From assembly GCA_002633005.1 (NCBI GenBank), contig NMRA01000164.1, forward strand, positions 222,365-259,566: a stretch of 37,202 nt of DNA, given 5' to 3'. Each line of letters starts with the position of its first letter. Within the stretch, counting starts at the first letter, position 1. Below are positions 1 to 13,500 of the stretch, one piece after another. Below the pieces are notes generated by a model. The model worked only from the letters and a program-made list of their open reading frames with translations, was not told where the DNA came from and did not search any database. The stretch comes from Phoronis australis. Taxonomy: Eukaryota > Phoronida > Phoronidae. A program made the translations under genes and the position numbers.

Positions 1-1445
1 AAACATAACTTTGCTTTGCAGACTGTCACATAGCGCCACCTATTTTAGAATGTGGGAACAGACATGACTCGTCCGTCATGCTGGGCCATCTATTGTTCTT
101 TATTGTAGTTGATTGTCTGCTCTCTATTTGATTTCTTCGCTAGTCACATGAATGTTATCGTGTTATCGTCTTATTCATAATTGCCGCCGTGATCGTCTTG
201 ATTGTCGTCGTCTCCCTCATCGTCGTTTTTTCGATTAGTTCCGCCAAGTGTCGCTCGTCCGAGCGCTCTCGTTATACTTTCAGCTTTTTCTTGATGTTAT
301 GTTTTACAGTGATTGCCCTCAAGTGTTGGAATGTCAATACAAATACAGTACAACTCACATAGGTCAGATGTGCACAAGTCAAATTCACATAAATCAGATT
401 AAGTTCTATGTTACGGTTGTTCTAGTGGTCATTTAATGATACAACTGCTGGGAAACAAGTTGCAGCAATGAAATGTCCAAAGCACTGTTGTAGTTTTCTA
501 ACTTCATTGAACATTAGAGACCATGGGCCCACAATTCACAATAGTATATAAAAACTTCATACATGCGTACGCAGTCATTAAAGATTCAATATTTCGCTTC
601 TGATAATCATTGCCCTCTGTATATACTTTGAGACATTTTTTTAAAGTATTTACTGCCCTCAAGTTTAAAAGAGACCTGACCTCGTTGTTTCTGATGTGGC
701 AACGTGGTATGAACCTATTTCTTAAAACTGCCTGAACTGAACAACGTAACAGAAATGCACTTCTGTCTCAATGCCCTCTAGTACAAATTTTACAAATTCT
801 TTCAGTTCAGAGAAAACCATTTCTTCAGCCGTTTTCAATTTCTAATTTGTGAGTTAAAAATCTAATTTTGGCTATATAAAATATCCGCTGCTGCGTCAGC
901 TCTCCACATTGATACTTTCCGAAAGACAACTCAGATTTAATTCCCCTGTAACATTCACACTTATTTGTATTTCTACCACAAACAATCATCTTTCGGAATT
1001 TGTTAGAATTCTGACAAAAACAGCATTCATCACCATCTCCTTGGTTCAACCGTATATCACCGAAACCAGTTGTATACAACAAGTTGTTAATACTGGTGCA
1101 TCAGATTTCTAAATTATTATTTTGCTTTTTGCAACTTTTTTCTTTACAAATAATAAATGTCCAGTTTTGACAGCCCTTCATGTAAAAATGGATTGTTTAG
1201 AAGTACTCTGTGAAAGTGGGGAAGGGATCTGGCCATTAATGTTCATAGTTAGTGATTATCCAAAACTAGTCTCAAGACTTGGATTTAAATGTTTGCATGA
1301 CATCACCAGCATTGCCCAACAAATGTTAATACCAGTAGGGGAGTTGATTATATGGTGCCATTGGTGTTGCCTGCTATACAACTTTTATAAAACTACCCCC
1401 CAAACATGATTGGTCCAAGTTCTGAGGTTATTTGCGTAGACCCAC
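1..1445. other. Left edge: COG7 intron 20, no exon recognised
   Basis: This should be the last COG7 intron. No reverse-strand stretch with an acceptor and the expected Asp-Tyr-Leu start in phase 1 was found, nor any segment like the COG7 C-terminus. One short GCGCCACCT box near 34-42 resembles the boxes of the dispersed repeat arrays. Nothing else is supported. Confidence 0.5.
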
Positions 1446-1577
1446 CTATATCTGTCACAAGCTGTTTAGTAGCATGTGCGGTGAGTTCCTTTATCTTGAG
1501 TACCTCTTCAGCATATACATGCATAGTGCCACGGGCGATGGATTGTAACCACAGGTCAGCTATATGGTCTGGAACTT
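1446..1577 (-). CDS. COG7: COG7 exon 20 (residues 656-700, last exon found)
   Basis: The acceptor is TTTCGCAG and the donor GTGGGT. The exon encodes [16 protein letters not shown] and ATKQLVTDI, equivalent to the conserved block about 55 residues before the vertebrate C-terminus. It ends in phase 1, so at least one more exon is needed. Reading through the donor gives about 18 unrelated residues and a stop. Confidence 0.92.
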
Positions 1578-4500
1578 CTGCGAAATTGTCCAGAAAAAAA
1601 ATTATTATTATTACATGAACAAAAAGATAACTTAATAATTAAAGCTTTATGTTGCCGAGCAACACTTTTTAGCAAAATAATCAATAGAGCTTAAAATTGC
1701 TCATGAGTGCTAGTCAGAATGAGAAAATCACCAATGGACTAGAAAATATGTGACTGGCATCGGCAGAAAACGACAACCAGGGGGGGGGGTCACTGGGAAG
1801 AGCATTAACAATTTTGTGTACATGACGGGTGCGACTACACTGAGACATTGGCGTCTGTCGCAATTGTCGCAAAAACATGTTTAAATTTCAATCATGTTGT
1901 GAAGTTGACAGTGGAATAGATTTGGCAGTTAAGAATTCCTAATGATTTGATGCTCTCAAAAAGATTTTGAAAATGCTAACAAACAGGTGGTGGATCATTC
2001 CACAAATAAATAGGCTTATGTGATAAAAATATTTTTGTGATGTAAAATTTAACTGAAGAAATGTTTTTTGCATGAATAAAGTCAAAATAATGATAAAAAG
2101 AGATGAAAAAAGAGGAAACTGAAAATCAAATAAGAGGAAATTGAAACCAAAACGGGGAAATCCTATTAAAAGAAGAAAATTCCAAGCCTTGTATTTCCCG
2201 CTTCTTGTTGCACACTGCACAAAAACATTTGTCCAATATTTCACAGAATGACACTTTATTTTTGTTGATCACCATGACTACATAATCTCGAAACAGCACA
2301 GCCTACCTTGCTCACTTGTGTAGGGCAGCTTGCCATATTTCAAGGCAACAATGACAGCAGGATTGTCCTGGAGAATGAAGGGCTCCAGGTGTTGAGGTAG
2401 TGTCAACAGGTACTGGCCTGCCTGGAAGGAAATAGTCATTGATTACCTGTGTTTATTTGACACCACTCCTCATACGCCAAATCCCAAGCTATGATAAGCA
2501 GTCTCTGATAGAAGATCTGCACCTGTTCCAGCATTTGGCATGGAGGGTCATGGGTGCATATTAAGCAGATGGTCTTTGACGGCACTTAGCCTCGATATAC
2601 CATCGTGTTGCCTAAGGTAAAGATCCTGATCATCAATTTCCAATCAATATGTAAATCTTAAACCAGCACAGAAATATAGATAACAAATATTTTTTAAGTC
2701 TGGTCTGCACGCCACCTGTTGGCCACATCACACGACCAAGTAATGTGGTCAACAGGTGGTGTGTAGAACAGACTTAAAAAAATGTTTTGCAATTTCTTAT
2801 TAATGACATATGCACAACAGTTCTGACTGAGGACTAAAGGTGGTCATTAGTTTGGCATAGCAAGGTCTCATTGACTGAGGCACAGGTTTCTCATTTATTA
2901 ATAAAAGTGATAAGGAGATAATGACCTCCTAAAATGTTCTCAGCCGCTGCTCTGTAATAACCACAACAACGTTATTGAATAGTTATGGTCGTTCAGTCTC
3001 CTCCAAGTTAAAAAGCAGTTGTCTGCAAGTTCACATCCGTAGAGTAGATCTCCAGTTTTTGACACAGCACATTATGACAAAAAACATTAACATGGGCAGC
3101 GCAGCACTGAAGTAAGTGGGGGGGCTATAGTCCCTCAGCCCCCTATGGTGCGCTGCCCATGGTTGGCCTTACTTAGAAATGAGTGGTATCAATAACATGT
3201 GGAGGCGTAACAGTTTTATATTTATACTACAAAGTCTAAGTTATCATTGTCCACAAAAATTTATCAAACCTTTTGTGGAAGTGGACTAATTTAATAAGTG
3301 ATAGTGCTTAGTTTTGAAATTGGTACAAGTTGCATGGAACAGGAAGACAATAATACAGTGAACCACCATTTAGGAGCAACCATCATGAGCTAGGAGAGGA
3401 AACCAGAAATGTGGATGAAACAAACCTTTGTAATGTACTCCAGTGGGGACAGGCTAAATGTTGGAAGATCAGAAGTAATAGCTCCTGATGACATCTCACA
3501 TTGCCAAACCTACAATGAAGGTTTAGATATTAGTCTCTTTATTGTGGCCTAATAAGTTCTTACAGACCTAGGTCTGATTCCCCATTGCAACCAATCATAT
3601 AAAAGGGTGGGCCTCAAAACAGTGTATTAGAAATTTCCAATTTTCTTTTAGTTTCAAAAACAATATTTTGCAACAATCATGGAGGTGAAGAGGAAAGAAT
3701 AAAATATTGTACACATCTACCCACCCATCCTAGGAAATGAGGGTAAAGTAGGGGATGGGGCGACCAAAAGTATTCTAAGCATGACCTTACTTGATTTGAG
3801 ACCAAATACAAAATCTACTTTAATTTAACAGAACTTTCGTTACCGAGGCTTCAGTTCATTAAATAAGTTAAAGTACTCATTATCAATCCATGAAACTATA
3901 CACCTCTTCAAAATTTAGCCATTTACAGAAAATTTAATGTAAAGTTTACATGGAAATAGTACCTAGACACTTGCAGTCACATGACCATACTTTTTGTGTC
4001 TGTAACCTACTAGCTACACAACTGTGTTTATATTTTTCTTTCAAGGTCTATTTAGATAGTGAACATGACCACCAAAAAATGAAGACCTCCAAACTTTTTA
4101 CTGAATCTTAGAAAAGTTTTTGTTGAAATGTATAGTCAGGTGAAAAGGACACAAGTTCACTGCCGACTAACCACACAGAAACAGCCAAAATCTTCACACT
4201 GGCATAAGCTGATAAAATTTCCATGAAAATATCTTGAATTATATTTTTAGAAAAATCGCACAGACAAACACTCAAGTATTATTTCTGTGCACATAACATG
4301 TTTCCGTCATCCCTAAGAATTTCCCGAGATGACATTATCTAAAGCGATAACTGCAAGCTGACCATAGCAACGAACGTGTACAGTTACAGTACAAGACAAA
4401 AGTAATCAAACGTGTACAATTACAGTACAAGACAAAAGTAACCAAACGTGTACAGTTACAGTGCAAGAGAAAAGTAATCAAACGTGTACAATTACAGTAC

Positions 4501-7500
4501 AAGACAGAAGTAATCAAATGTGTACAATTACAGTACAAGACAAAAGTAATCAAACATGTACAATTACAGTACAAGACAAAAGTAACCAAACCTGTGCAGT
4601 TACAGTACAAGACAAAAGTAATCAAACAAAATAGCTTTCCGTCATGGCAACTAATTCTGTTTATAGCAAAAAAGACTGGTAATAATCAACAGGGCGTCAA
4701 AATTCTAATTACAAGATGGCTTAGCCCCATTACTAACTGTACTTGTAATCCCCCTTTCGTCTAGATTATGAGGGAAGATTACTCTCACGATGAATTTGAT
4801 TTCCAACCAGCCGTCATGACAAAGAATTAGGGGGTACTTGAACACTTTTGGCTTGCCCTATACATCAATTAGATACTTTCAGATCGCTATTAAAGAGACT
4901 GCGTTCACTAATCAAGTCATAGTACTTACTTCCATCAGAGCGACATTGCTCAGCTGCTCCTTCAGAGGTCTGAAGGCAATGTCAAATGCAAACGTATGTA
5001 CCTCTTCACTCAAGGTGTTCACTTGGCTGACAACATCAGGCAACACAGTAGGGACATCCCCTGAAGTAACAACACACCTGGGATTGAGTTACGACACATC
5101 CACAAACGTGGCTCAGTGGATAGTATGGTAGTATTTCTGCTGAAAGGTCATGTCCTAGAACAAAACACTAATAAGGCAATAGCCAAAGAATATCCCAGGC
5201 TCATAATAAGTATGCCGATAACAAATTGTGTCACATTTGTATTTCAATGGATTTGGTTTGATTTCGAAGATGTTAGAAGAAAAAAGAAAAAGTTTCAACA
5301 TCTCAAACAATGCGTTTTCCACAATTGTACAACATGTGGCTCAGAGCTCACATGAGAGAAGTTTCAAGTTTGTTGAACCACCTCAAACTTGTGTTAACAT
5401 ACTATGAATTTGCAGATTTTTGGGCCTATAAGGTTGCGGAGTCACTTTCATTGGGCCTATAAGCTTGCGGAGTCACTTTAAACACCACACCTCCTGCTGA
5501 CTGTACAGCACAAATGAGTACCAGGCTAAACAGGGGAGCGCATTACAAGTGATAACAAAAAGATGAAGACATGAAAATGCTCTGAGGAGAAACCTTGGCA
5601 AAACTGAAGGAAAAACTTATGAGCTGATGTCGCCCAAAACTAACAACACCAATGACCAAAGTCTCTACCCCAGTGACACCAACTTATAGTAAATAACCAT
5701 TAAAATTGCACTGACAGATCAGTCAACAAAGAGCAGCCATCAAAACAGAAAATCTTGAACAACTCAAGAACGCTAAGTCATTAAGAGAAACAGGGAATAC
5801 TGCAGATAGCCACAGATGAGATCTATCCACATATCAAATTTCAGAAACATCAGTCAAGGGATGCTGGAGATACGGCCCAGCAAAGCGCTGCCACAGCGCC
5901 ATCTTTTGCTGGTTTGCTCATAACCACTATCCCCACTATCATTTATTCCTTCACTCCCTTTGAACAATTTTATATGGCACTCTATCACAACCCTCTCAAC
6001 AGGTTCCTAATACATAACGATCACATTTTGCAACCACACTACCCAAGAAGTTTTACTCACCTTCTTCAAGTTTGCTAATCAGACTTTCCAGCGCCACTTG
6101 ATCAGTCTGGTTGCCTAGCAACAGACTGCTGTAATTATGGAATGGATTCTTCTTGGCCACTGATCTAGATACAAATGAGAAAAATAAAGCTGAAAATTGA
6201 GGCCCGTTCAATAGAGCGAGAACTCGCCTAAGGTGAGAGAGAGTGCTCGACCACAGTGAGAGTAAACAACAGTGTATATTTGCTTGAGAAAACAAAGAAA
6301 GGCTCCTATAATAAATACAAAGCATGCTTACACAATTAAATTAATTTATTTATGTACCGAGGTTATGGCAATTACCTCCAACAATTTGGTCATGAATACT
6401 TTGTGTGCTTTCAACGTATACGACTTAGAATCATTGTCGTTGCTCAACGTAATCGTCTTGAAACTCTGAGGTCATGTTGGACGCTATCTTAGCTTTCTAA
6501 GAGAATCACCAATTGAGAGATATCACAAGCACAAACGAAGCAAGCACTCAGGGCGCTTGTGAGCAACCGCTTTATTAAACACGTTTGTGGTTATATTGGC
6601 ATGTAATTTTCCATTGTGGACACAAAGCAATCTACAATTAACTAAATGTTTTGTGTAAAGTAAAATAGGGGCAAATACTTAGAAGCGATGGTTGAGCTGC
6701 AACACAGTGAACTTGGATTATCATGTTTGCCCACTTAAGGTTCCATTCTCTCAAGCCAACTATCATACAAGGGATGCGTTGGCTATAGTTAACATTTTAG
6801 GAGGGTCTAAGTAGGTTCTCTTGTAACACAGTTTGACTGGAACACCTTATGTTGTTATGTGCAGTTTCTAAGTCCAAAAAATGCATACGGAATTAAACAG
6901 TACACAACGTGATACATATTTTGTTTAAATGAAATGATACTTGAAAAATTGAAACCTACCAGCATACAAAACAAAGTATCCTATTTTTATCATTTCCAAA
7001 GGAATGAATTTTCATACAACACCACTGACCATGACTATGAGAGCACAGAACTACCCAGGCATTGCAACTTTCCTTGCAGCGCAATTACTTCCAAATACAT
7101 TCTTAACTGACCATTGACACAATTTCTCAAAAGCCGGCTAGCAACGTCGAGTCAACACTGACCTACTTTTTGTACTTTCCATGCCTGAGTATAGAGGGCA
7201 CTGTTAAAAGTAGTCCTGGGAGTGCAACAAAGAAAACGATACCACATGGTGGTATTGCATGCAACTAACCCAATGCGTATTTGATAAATGAAGTTCGAGG
7301 CGGTGAATTTTCCCGTTGAAGCACTGCATGAAATGCACCCAGCCCGTGGTGTTATTAAAAATAGCAACATTGTCATAACATTGGCACAAAACACAGGGTT
7401 CGTTACCAACACATGAACCTAAACAATGGTTTTCAACACCACCCATACAAAACCGCAGAAATACACAATTAAAAATTGTAAATACAACCATATCAACGCC

Positions 7501-10500
7501 AGGATTGCTAAAATGGTCTACATTACACATACACATACACCATTTGTTTACGCAACCCTAAAAGGGGAGAACCCCTCCGACAACATACCTTTTATCTAAA
7601 TCCTTTATAGACATAGGAGATGTAGGGAGAGAAAACTTGCCAACTGAGGTCAGAATGCTGGTGACAAGAGTTTGGTCGAGTTCTTCCACGTGCATGATCA
7701 ACTCCCCTGAATAAGACAGCAGTAAGTTTCCAGTAACGTCATGTATGGTTAAACCTCCACAGTAACCTTCACGTGCAGCTACAGTTAAACATAAAGTGCA
7801 TAGGCCTAAATGTATGCCTATACAACAGGGGTTAGTAGGGTTTCACATAACTGTTTTGCAGCCTATTGTAAAATTAATACTGTTATGTACCTGCCGTCCA
7901 TCAAAAACTAGCTCTTCATTTAAGCCACGTACAATTATGAAATTTGTCTCAACTTGTTTCTTACTCATATTTGAGATATGATTTCTGAAAAATAGTCATT
8001 TTGTTATTGTTTGAGACCTGAATCAACAAACTGGCTTGTTACGAGGATCATTTTATGTGCTGACCAGTGTCTCAAGGACTGAAGTACTGCCAATAATGTA
8101 TGTACAAGCCTAGAAACCACCTCTCATCCAAGTAAGCAACAAGTGTAGACCATGTATACGTAGCACCAAGTGTTCTACATCAAAGTTTGTTTCCTTGCCT
8201 TACAAAAAGACTGCCACAAAATGAAGTTCTGGACCAGGCCAAAACAAAAACCCAAGGCAACCACGCTTCAGCAAAAACTGTAGGAAGCTAAGTGGGTCAT
8301 TTATATTTACCGCATGTTTGGATGATGCGCAGCGAGTGCTGAAACTGCGACCAGTCATCGTCTTCCCTATGCTGCCCTCTGCTGGCCATACACTTCTCCC
8401 GGAGATTCACCAGAACACGCCGAAACTCGCTCACATAACTACTGAAGTAGACCTGGAACAACCCATGACTTAACTAGTAGCCACTAGCATTTGGTAAAGT
8501 ATCATTGTTTAAACCTATTGCTTTCTCAAAAACATTGGCATGCATATGTGCGCATTGTTATTTTAAGTGAATCTACAATAACTGTGTGAGTAATCAGTGA
8601 GATTGGTAACTCACGCGCGAGATATTGAGAGAAGTGAAACGGCAATGACATCAGGCAGAGTGGAACATTCTTCTCATCTCATTCCGCCACAAGGTCGTAC
8701 AAAGATTCCCTTCACTAGTACTAACATGCATTCCAAGAGCGGAGCCAAAAATTGTTCAGAAAACTGGAGCCAAGTTTAAAAAATTAAAGATTGAGCAGAT
8801 TTCATTTAAGAGAAGAAAAATGATCCAAAGAGAACTGCATGGTGATACCTGTCAGTTCTTTTGCTGAAAATGACCTTAAAATGCTCAGTAAGTATGTATA
8901 ATACTTAACTACAGCTGTTTCTGTGAATTAGCACAATAGAAGATGACGATGCAAAAACATGCTGCACACTTTAGAGTCATATTTATAATGTTGCTCAGTG
9001 ACAAGGCTGTAGTTCACTTACCTGTAATGCCTGCAACAGACCCACGTAACAACAGCCACTTGACAAGGATAGACAACGGTCATTTGACTGCAAGTGAACA
9101 ACAAATGATGATAGCACTTGATGAGATCTACCTACATACCAAATCTCACAGAGATCCATCAAGGGATGCCGAAGATACGACTCCGCAATGTGAAATATCG
9201 AAAAATGGCCACCACAGCGTCATCTTGCATGCGATTTCAACCAAAAACAATATGCCTTGAGATATTAGCGAGGTACATGTTGTGTGTCCATAAAGATCGG
9301 ATAAGAAATGCAGCCTGTAGCATGCAAAAAAACAAAAAAAAACAAAAACCATGGACAAGTAAGATACTTGGAGACATTTCATTTTACCAAGTTATAAATA
9401 ACAATACATGAAAGCATATATATTCTGTTGAAAATGACTTCAGCCTTAATCGATAGTCTTCTCCAATAGGTGGAAGTCAGATCTTGCATCAGGTTTCAGT
9501 TTACACTATAATAATTGTTCAAAGTTCACGATAATAAGAAAACTAAATCAAGTCAATAATACAAGAGTCAAATCTAAGCCACAATACAACTGTACAGTTA
9601 TGTGTTAAAATGAAATGTTTGGAAGTGTGAATAGATTGTAAATGTCACATTAATTATTGCCAAAACGCTTCAATATTTTATTATTGCTTAGGCATAAAAT
9701 CTGAATTGTCAACCCGGGAAAAGTCTTGTAACTACTTCATATAGGTGCATGCAGTCAATGGTGACTTCAACAAAAGAACACCCCTCGCCAGCATACGATT
9801 ATGAACTCTTGCAGCACCAACTGAACACTCTCGTAACAAACTACTTCCAACCAACAGAGGACATTCATGAGTTAAAGGTTCCATGCAACCTGAATGCATA
9901 CATTTAGATAGACCATCAGTTCACTAGCACCACCTAATGAATTCTGAGCTTAATGTTATGTATACTTACAGCATTTGCTGCACTGAACAGTCTGGTCACA
10001 GACTCTCCTAGAAGACGTACAGAGTCTATAACATCTGGATGATCAAGAGGTATGTTGTTCAGCTCAGACATCAGAAGATCTTCTTCAAACTTGGCAAATT
10101 CACTCATGTAGGCCTGATATGGCATGTATATGGCGGCTGCGAGTGCTTTGATGTTCGGAATGGACCAATCACCTGAAAACAACGATATCAAAGAATGTGA
10201 TTGGATTGATAATATGGGACAAATAACTCCAAACAAAGTAACTGCCTGTTATCCTTTTAAAATTGATACTCGAATGCTGGTGTGAAAAATACTTCAAAGT
10301 TTGTAAGTTTACCTCTTCGTAACAAAAGCAACGCTAAGCATTGAAATGTGCCCACGGCTGCACCACAAACAAATGGGTTCTGGGGGTGTTTACAAGTATC
10401 ACAAAAATGGTCATTAGATGGCACAGAATGCATCGGACCTGTCCAAAAATGGGAAGGCATCGTCATCATTTAAATAGAAAACTATATCCTAAATTTCATG

Positions 10501-13500
10501 CAAATCTGTCAAAGTACTCCAAAGATTACAGAGACGAACATGAATAAACAAATTGCCATTAGGAGGTGAAGTCGTAGTTCAATCAGTCCATCTGTTGTTA
10601 CAAGTGAATAAGACTACAGTTGCCAAACTTCCAAAAGATCTGGCATTGGGGTTTGGGAGATACAGCTGCAGATGCAAAAAATGTCACTAGAGAGCACCAC
10701 ACTAGTTGGATCCATCTGAAAATCCACATCAGTCATACTTGTCATTAGAAACACATCTGTCATTTTCGTAATGATCCTCTGAGTGGTTTTGCGTATACAG
10801 AAGTGAAAAGTAATAAAATAGGCGGTGCATCATACATTGAATCCGTCCCAAAACGGAAAGGTATGGTCTTCTTCATAACAGAAACTTGTTAGACATATTT
10901 CATGAAAAACTATCAAAGAAAACTTAAGATACGGAGGTAAATGTAAAAACTAAAATTGCCACTAAGGAGCACGACAGTAGACAGCGTCGTCTAGAAGTTG
11001 TGGGCAGCAGTTGACTTATTTATAGGGCAACACTTGCGAAATTTCACAAAGATCCTGGCCATGGACGCAAAACACAAAATTGCCAATAGGTTCACCACAG
11101 TTTTCACTCGTCCAAAAATCAATGTTAACCACGGTCTCCTTATCAGGCACACATTTGTTAAGTTTTTAAAATGAACCTTAGAGCGGTTTGACAGACTTGA
11201 AAAAAACAAAAATGGCCACTAGGTGGCACAAAAATATATCAAATCAATCAGAAAATGAACGACGTCACCGTCTTCTTTTTTGCTAAACTTCATAAAAATC
11301 CATAAAGGAACTCCGAAGAAATGAAGGTGAATGTAAATAAAATTTGCACTAGGGGGTACAGAGGTAGGCAGATTGATTTGAAACTCATTGTTGTCTGTTG
11401 TAAGCTCCATAGGAACACATCTGACAAATTTCATGAAGATCCTCCAAAGGGATTTAGGAGATACGGCAGCAGATGCCAGACGCCCAGACAGAGATGACGG
11501 CAATATGCACCCACATATAAATATGTGGGCACATAGAAATGGCACCAAAATGTTAGTTTTCCACTTAAAACTGTGTTCTTAACAAATAACACACTTAACA
11601 TGGACATGACAACACAACCTCTGTACTAACCAGATGTACTTGATTCTATGGCGCCCTCCATGTTATTAGCAAATCTCTCTGAGACCTGCTTGAGGTCGAT
11701 CAAGGTCATCAACGAGTCGGACCGCTCATCAATGGCAGCCGCGATGCAAGACTGTACAGAAGGGTCAAGGTCACACAGTGTCTCCGTCAACAAATCACAG
11801 ACCACAGCCAGAGGATCGCTGAATATCTGAGAGCACCATTTCACCTAGACAGAGAATGTAAAGACTGCAAATTGAGTAAACACTTGTCTTAGGGCTGTTC
11901 CAGTAAAATCCGTGTGGGAGGGGGGGGACGGCAGAAATAAAAATTCATGGGTGGTGGTCTTCAGAAAAAAACTCAAATTATGGGTGGTCGTTCCTGTAAG
12001 AAGTGATGCATTAAAAATGGGTCGTATTTTTTGACCTGTTAATGTCCATAGGTTGGTTACTTCAGCCGTAAAAACTCAAAAAAAAATGCAATTGTGCTAA
12101 CTTATCCAAATACAAAAAAGCCCATATTGCCAGTGAATAGAGTGCACTATGTTCACTAAGCCATTAATCAAGTCATGGGCAACTTGATTTGAGCCAACTG
12201 TTTGTCTGCAGTCCTATTGAATTGAAAAGTTATGCAACACTGAACTGGTGTTAACACATATAAGAAAATTGATGATTTTTAAATAAAAAGTATGAGGAGT
12301 AAGATAAACAAGTTCCAATATTCACTTGACATAGAAGTATAGAAGAGTTTGTGGAGACAGTTTGAGATTCATAGATCCTTATAAATGAAAAAATGTTCAT
12401 TGAAATTATAGACACATGGTGAACAGAGACACCTGGTGGCTGCCAAAAGTATTGCTCACAGGCTACTTTAGTTTTTGACAACATTGGACAAGACAACTAG
12501 TTCTTGTCTGTCAGTCATCTAAGTTCTTAACAGGTCCTCCTGGAGGCAATTTGTTTGCAAGTGTTGGATTTTATATTTTAACCTATTAAAAATAATTAAA
12601 AAATTATGGGTCATGGGTTGGAGAAATAAATGAAAAATACGGGCGGTGGGTACGAAATAAAAGTGCCTTCCCCCCCCTCCCATACAGATTTTGCTGGAAC
12701 AGCCCTTATTAAAGTTATGTAGGCTCTTGTCAGTATTTTTTTTTTGAGCCAATAACAGTATATATTTTTAAAGTACCTTCAGAATTTGATTTTTCTTTCC
12801 TATACCAATCTGTCATTAATTGGATCACATGACTCTTATCTTTTTACTAGGATTTAGCAAAATGAAAAATATTATATATGAAGTTAACTGACTACCTTTG
12901 ATAGCAAGGGCCAAATTTCTTTAAATATTTTCGAAATTAATTTTTAACCCATGTAACTTTATATTTATTAAATCCTTGGGAAGCAAAGAAACTGATTTTG
13001 TGTATGAAGATAGTGCCTAGACATTTGTAGTCACATGGACAGGGTTTTTTAACACATTTTTATAGAGATCATCATAACTTCCACAAACGTGAACAGTTTC
13101 GCTTGAAACATGCTAATTCTTTTCATTCAAACTATTAGCTACAGCAGCACGTCCATGGTTTTCTTTTAACCAAAGGCTTTGGTCCAAAAATGTGGGTTCA
13201 AAAATCAAGACTTAAACATTCCCTGGAAAATCGGGAAACCTTCATTTTGTAAGTTAACATCTCGACTTAACGAGCCTTTAAAGAAAGTACTTACACAAAA
13301 ACACTGTATTTTTCAACAAAAATATTTTTGTAAGACTGTAAATAAAATGTTTTAGTCAAGCACAACTTGTATAGGCAGTCGAGGCAGGGGAAACATAACT
13401 TAATCTAAGCCTAAGGCATTACCTGAGAATGCCAGGTAGACAGAAGCAGGTCGTACAACTGTGGCAACCACTCCATCAGAGAGTCGTTACTCTGTGTGTC

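Larger units (their letters stand above)
2422..3425 (-). other. COG7 intron 18, with two foldback sequences
   Basis: This non-coding intron contains the inverted repeats listed at 2,691-2,780 and 3,091-3,161. Nothing else is recognised. Confidence 0.7.
5061..6060 (-). other. COG7 intron 16
   Basis: The intron contains a two-copy 31-bp direct duplication (5,420-5,480) and one degenerate monomer of the dispersed CCACTAG-box repeat family (about 5,815-5,915). The rest is unremarkable. Confidence 0.65.

Noticed and set aside
1204-1219. A reverse-strand acceptor (CCACTTTCACAG at about 1,208-1,219) followed by AGTACTTCTAA, which would extend COG7 exon 20 as Glu-Tyr-Phe-stop.
   Set aside because: It fits the phase and faintly recalls the expected Asp-Tyr-Leu, but it would cut off about 50 conserved residues and the following frame shows no COG7 similarity. 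Most likely chance.
1780-1789. A G10 tract in intron 19 as the end of another Harbinger-like MITE.
   Set aside because: No GGGCTGTTCC terminus or inverted partner was found nearby.
4335-4625. A Cys-rich repeat protein on the minus strand.
   Set aside because: It is just a 36-bp minisatellite inside a COG7 intron whose unit length is a multiple of three. No start context, splice sites or similarity support a gene.
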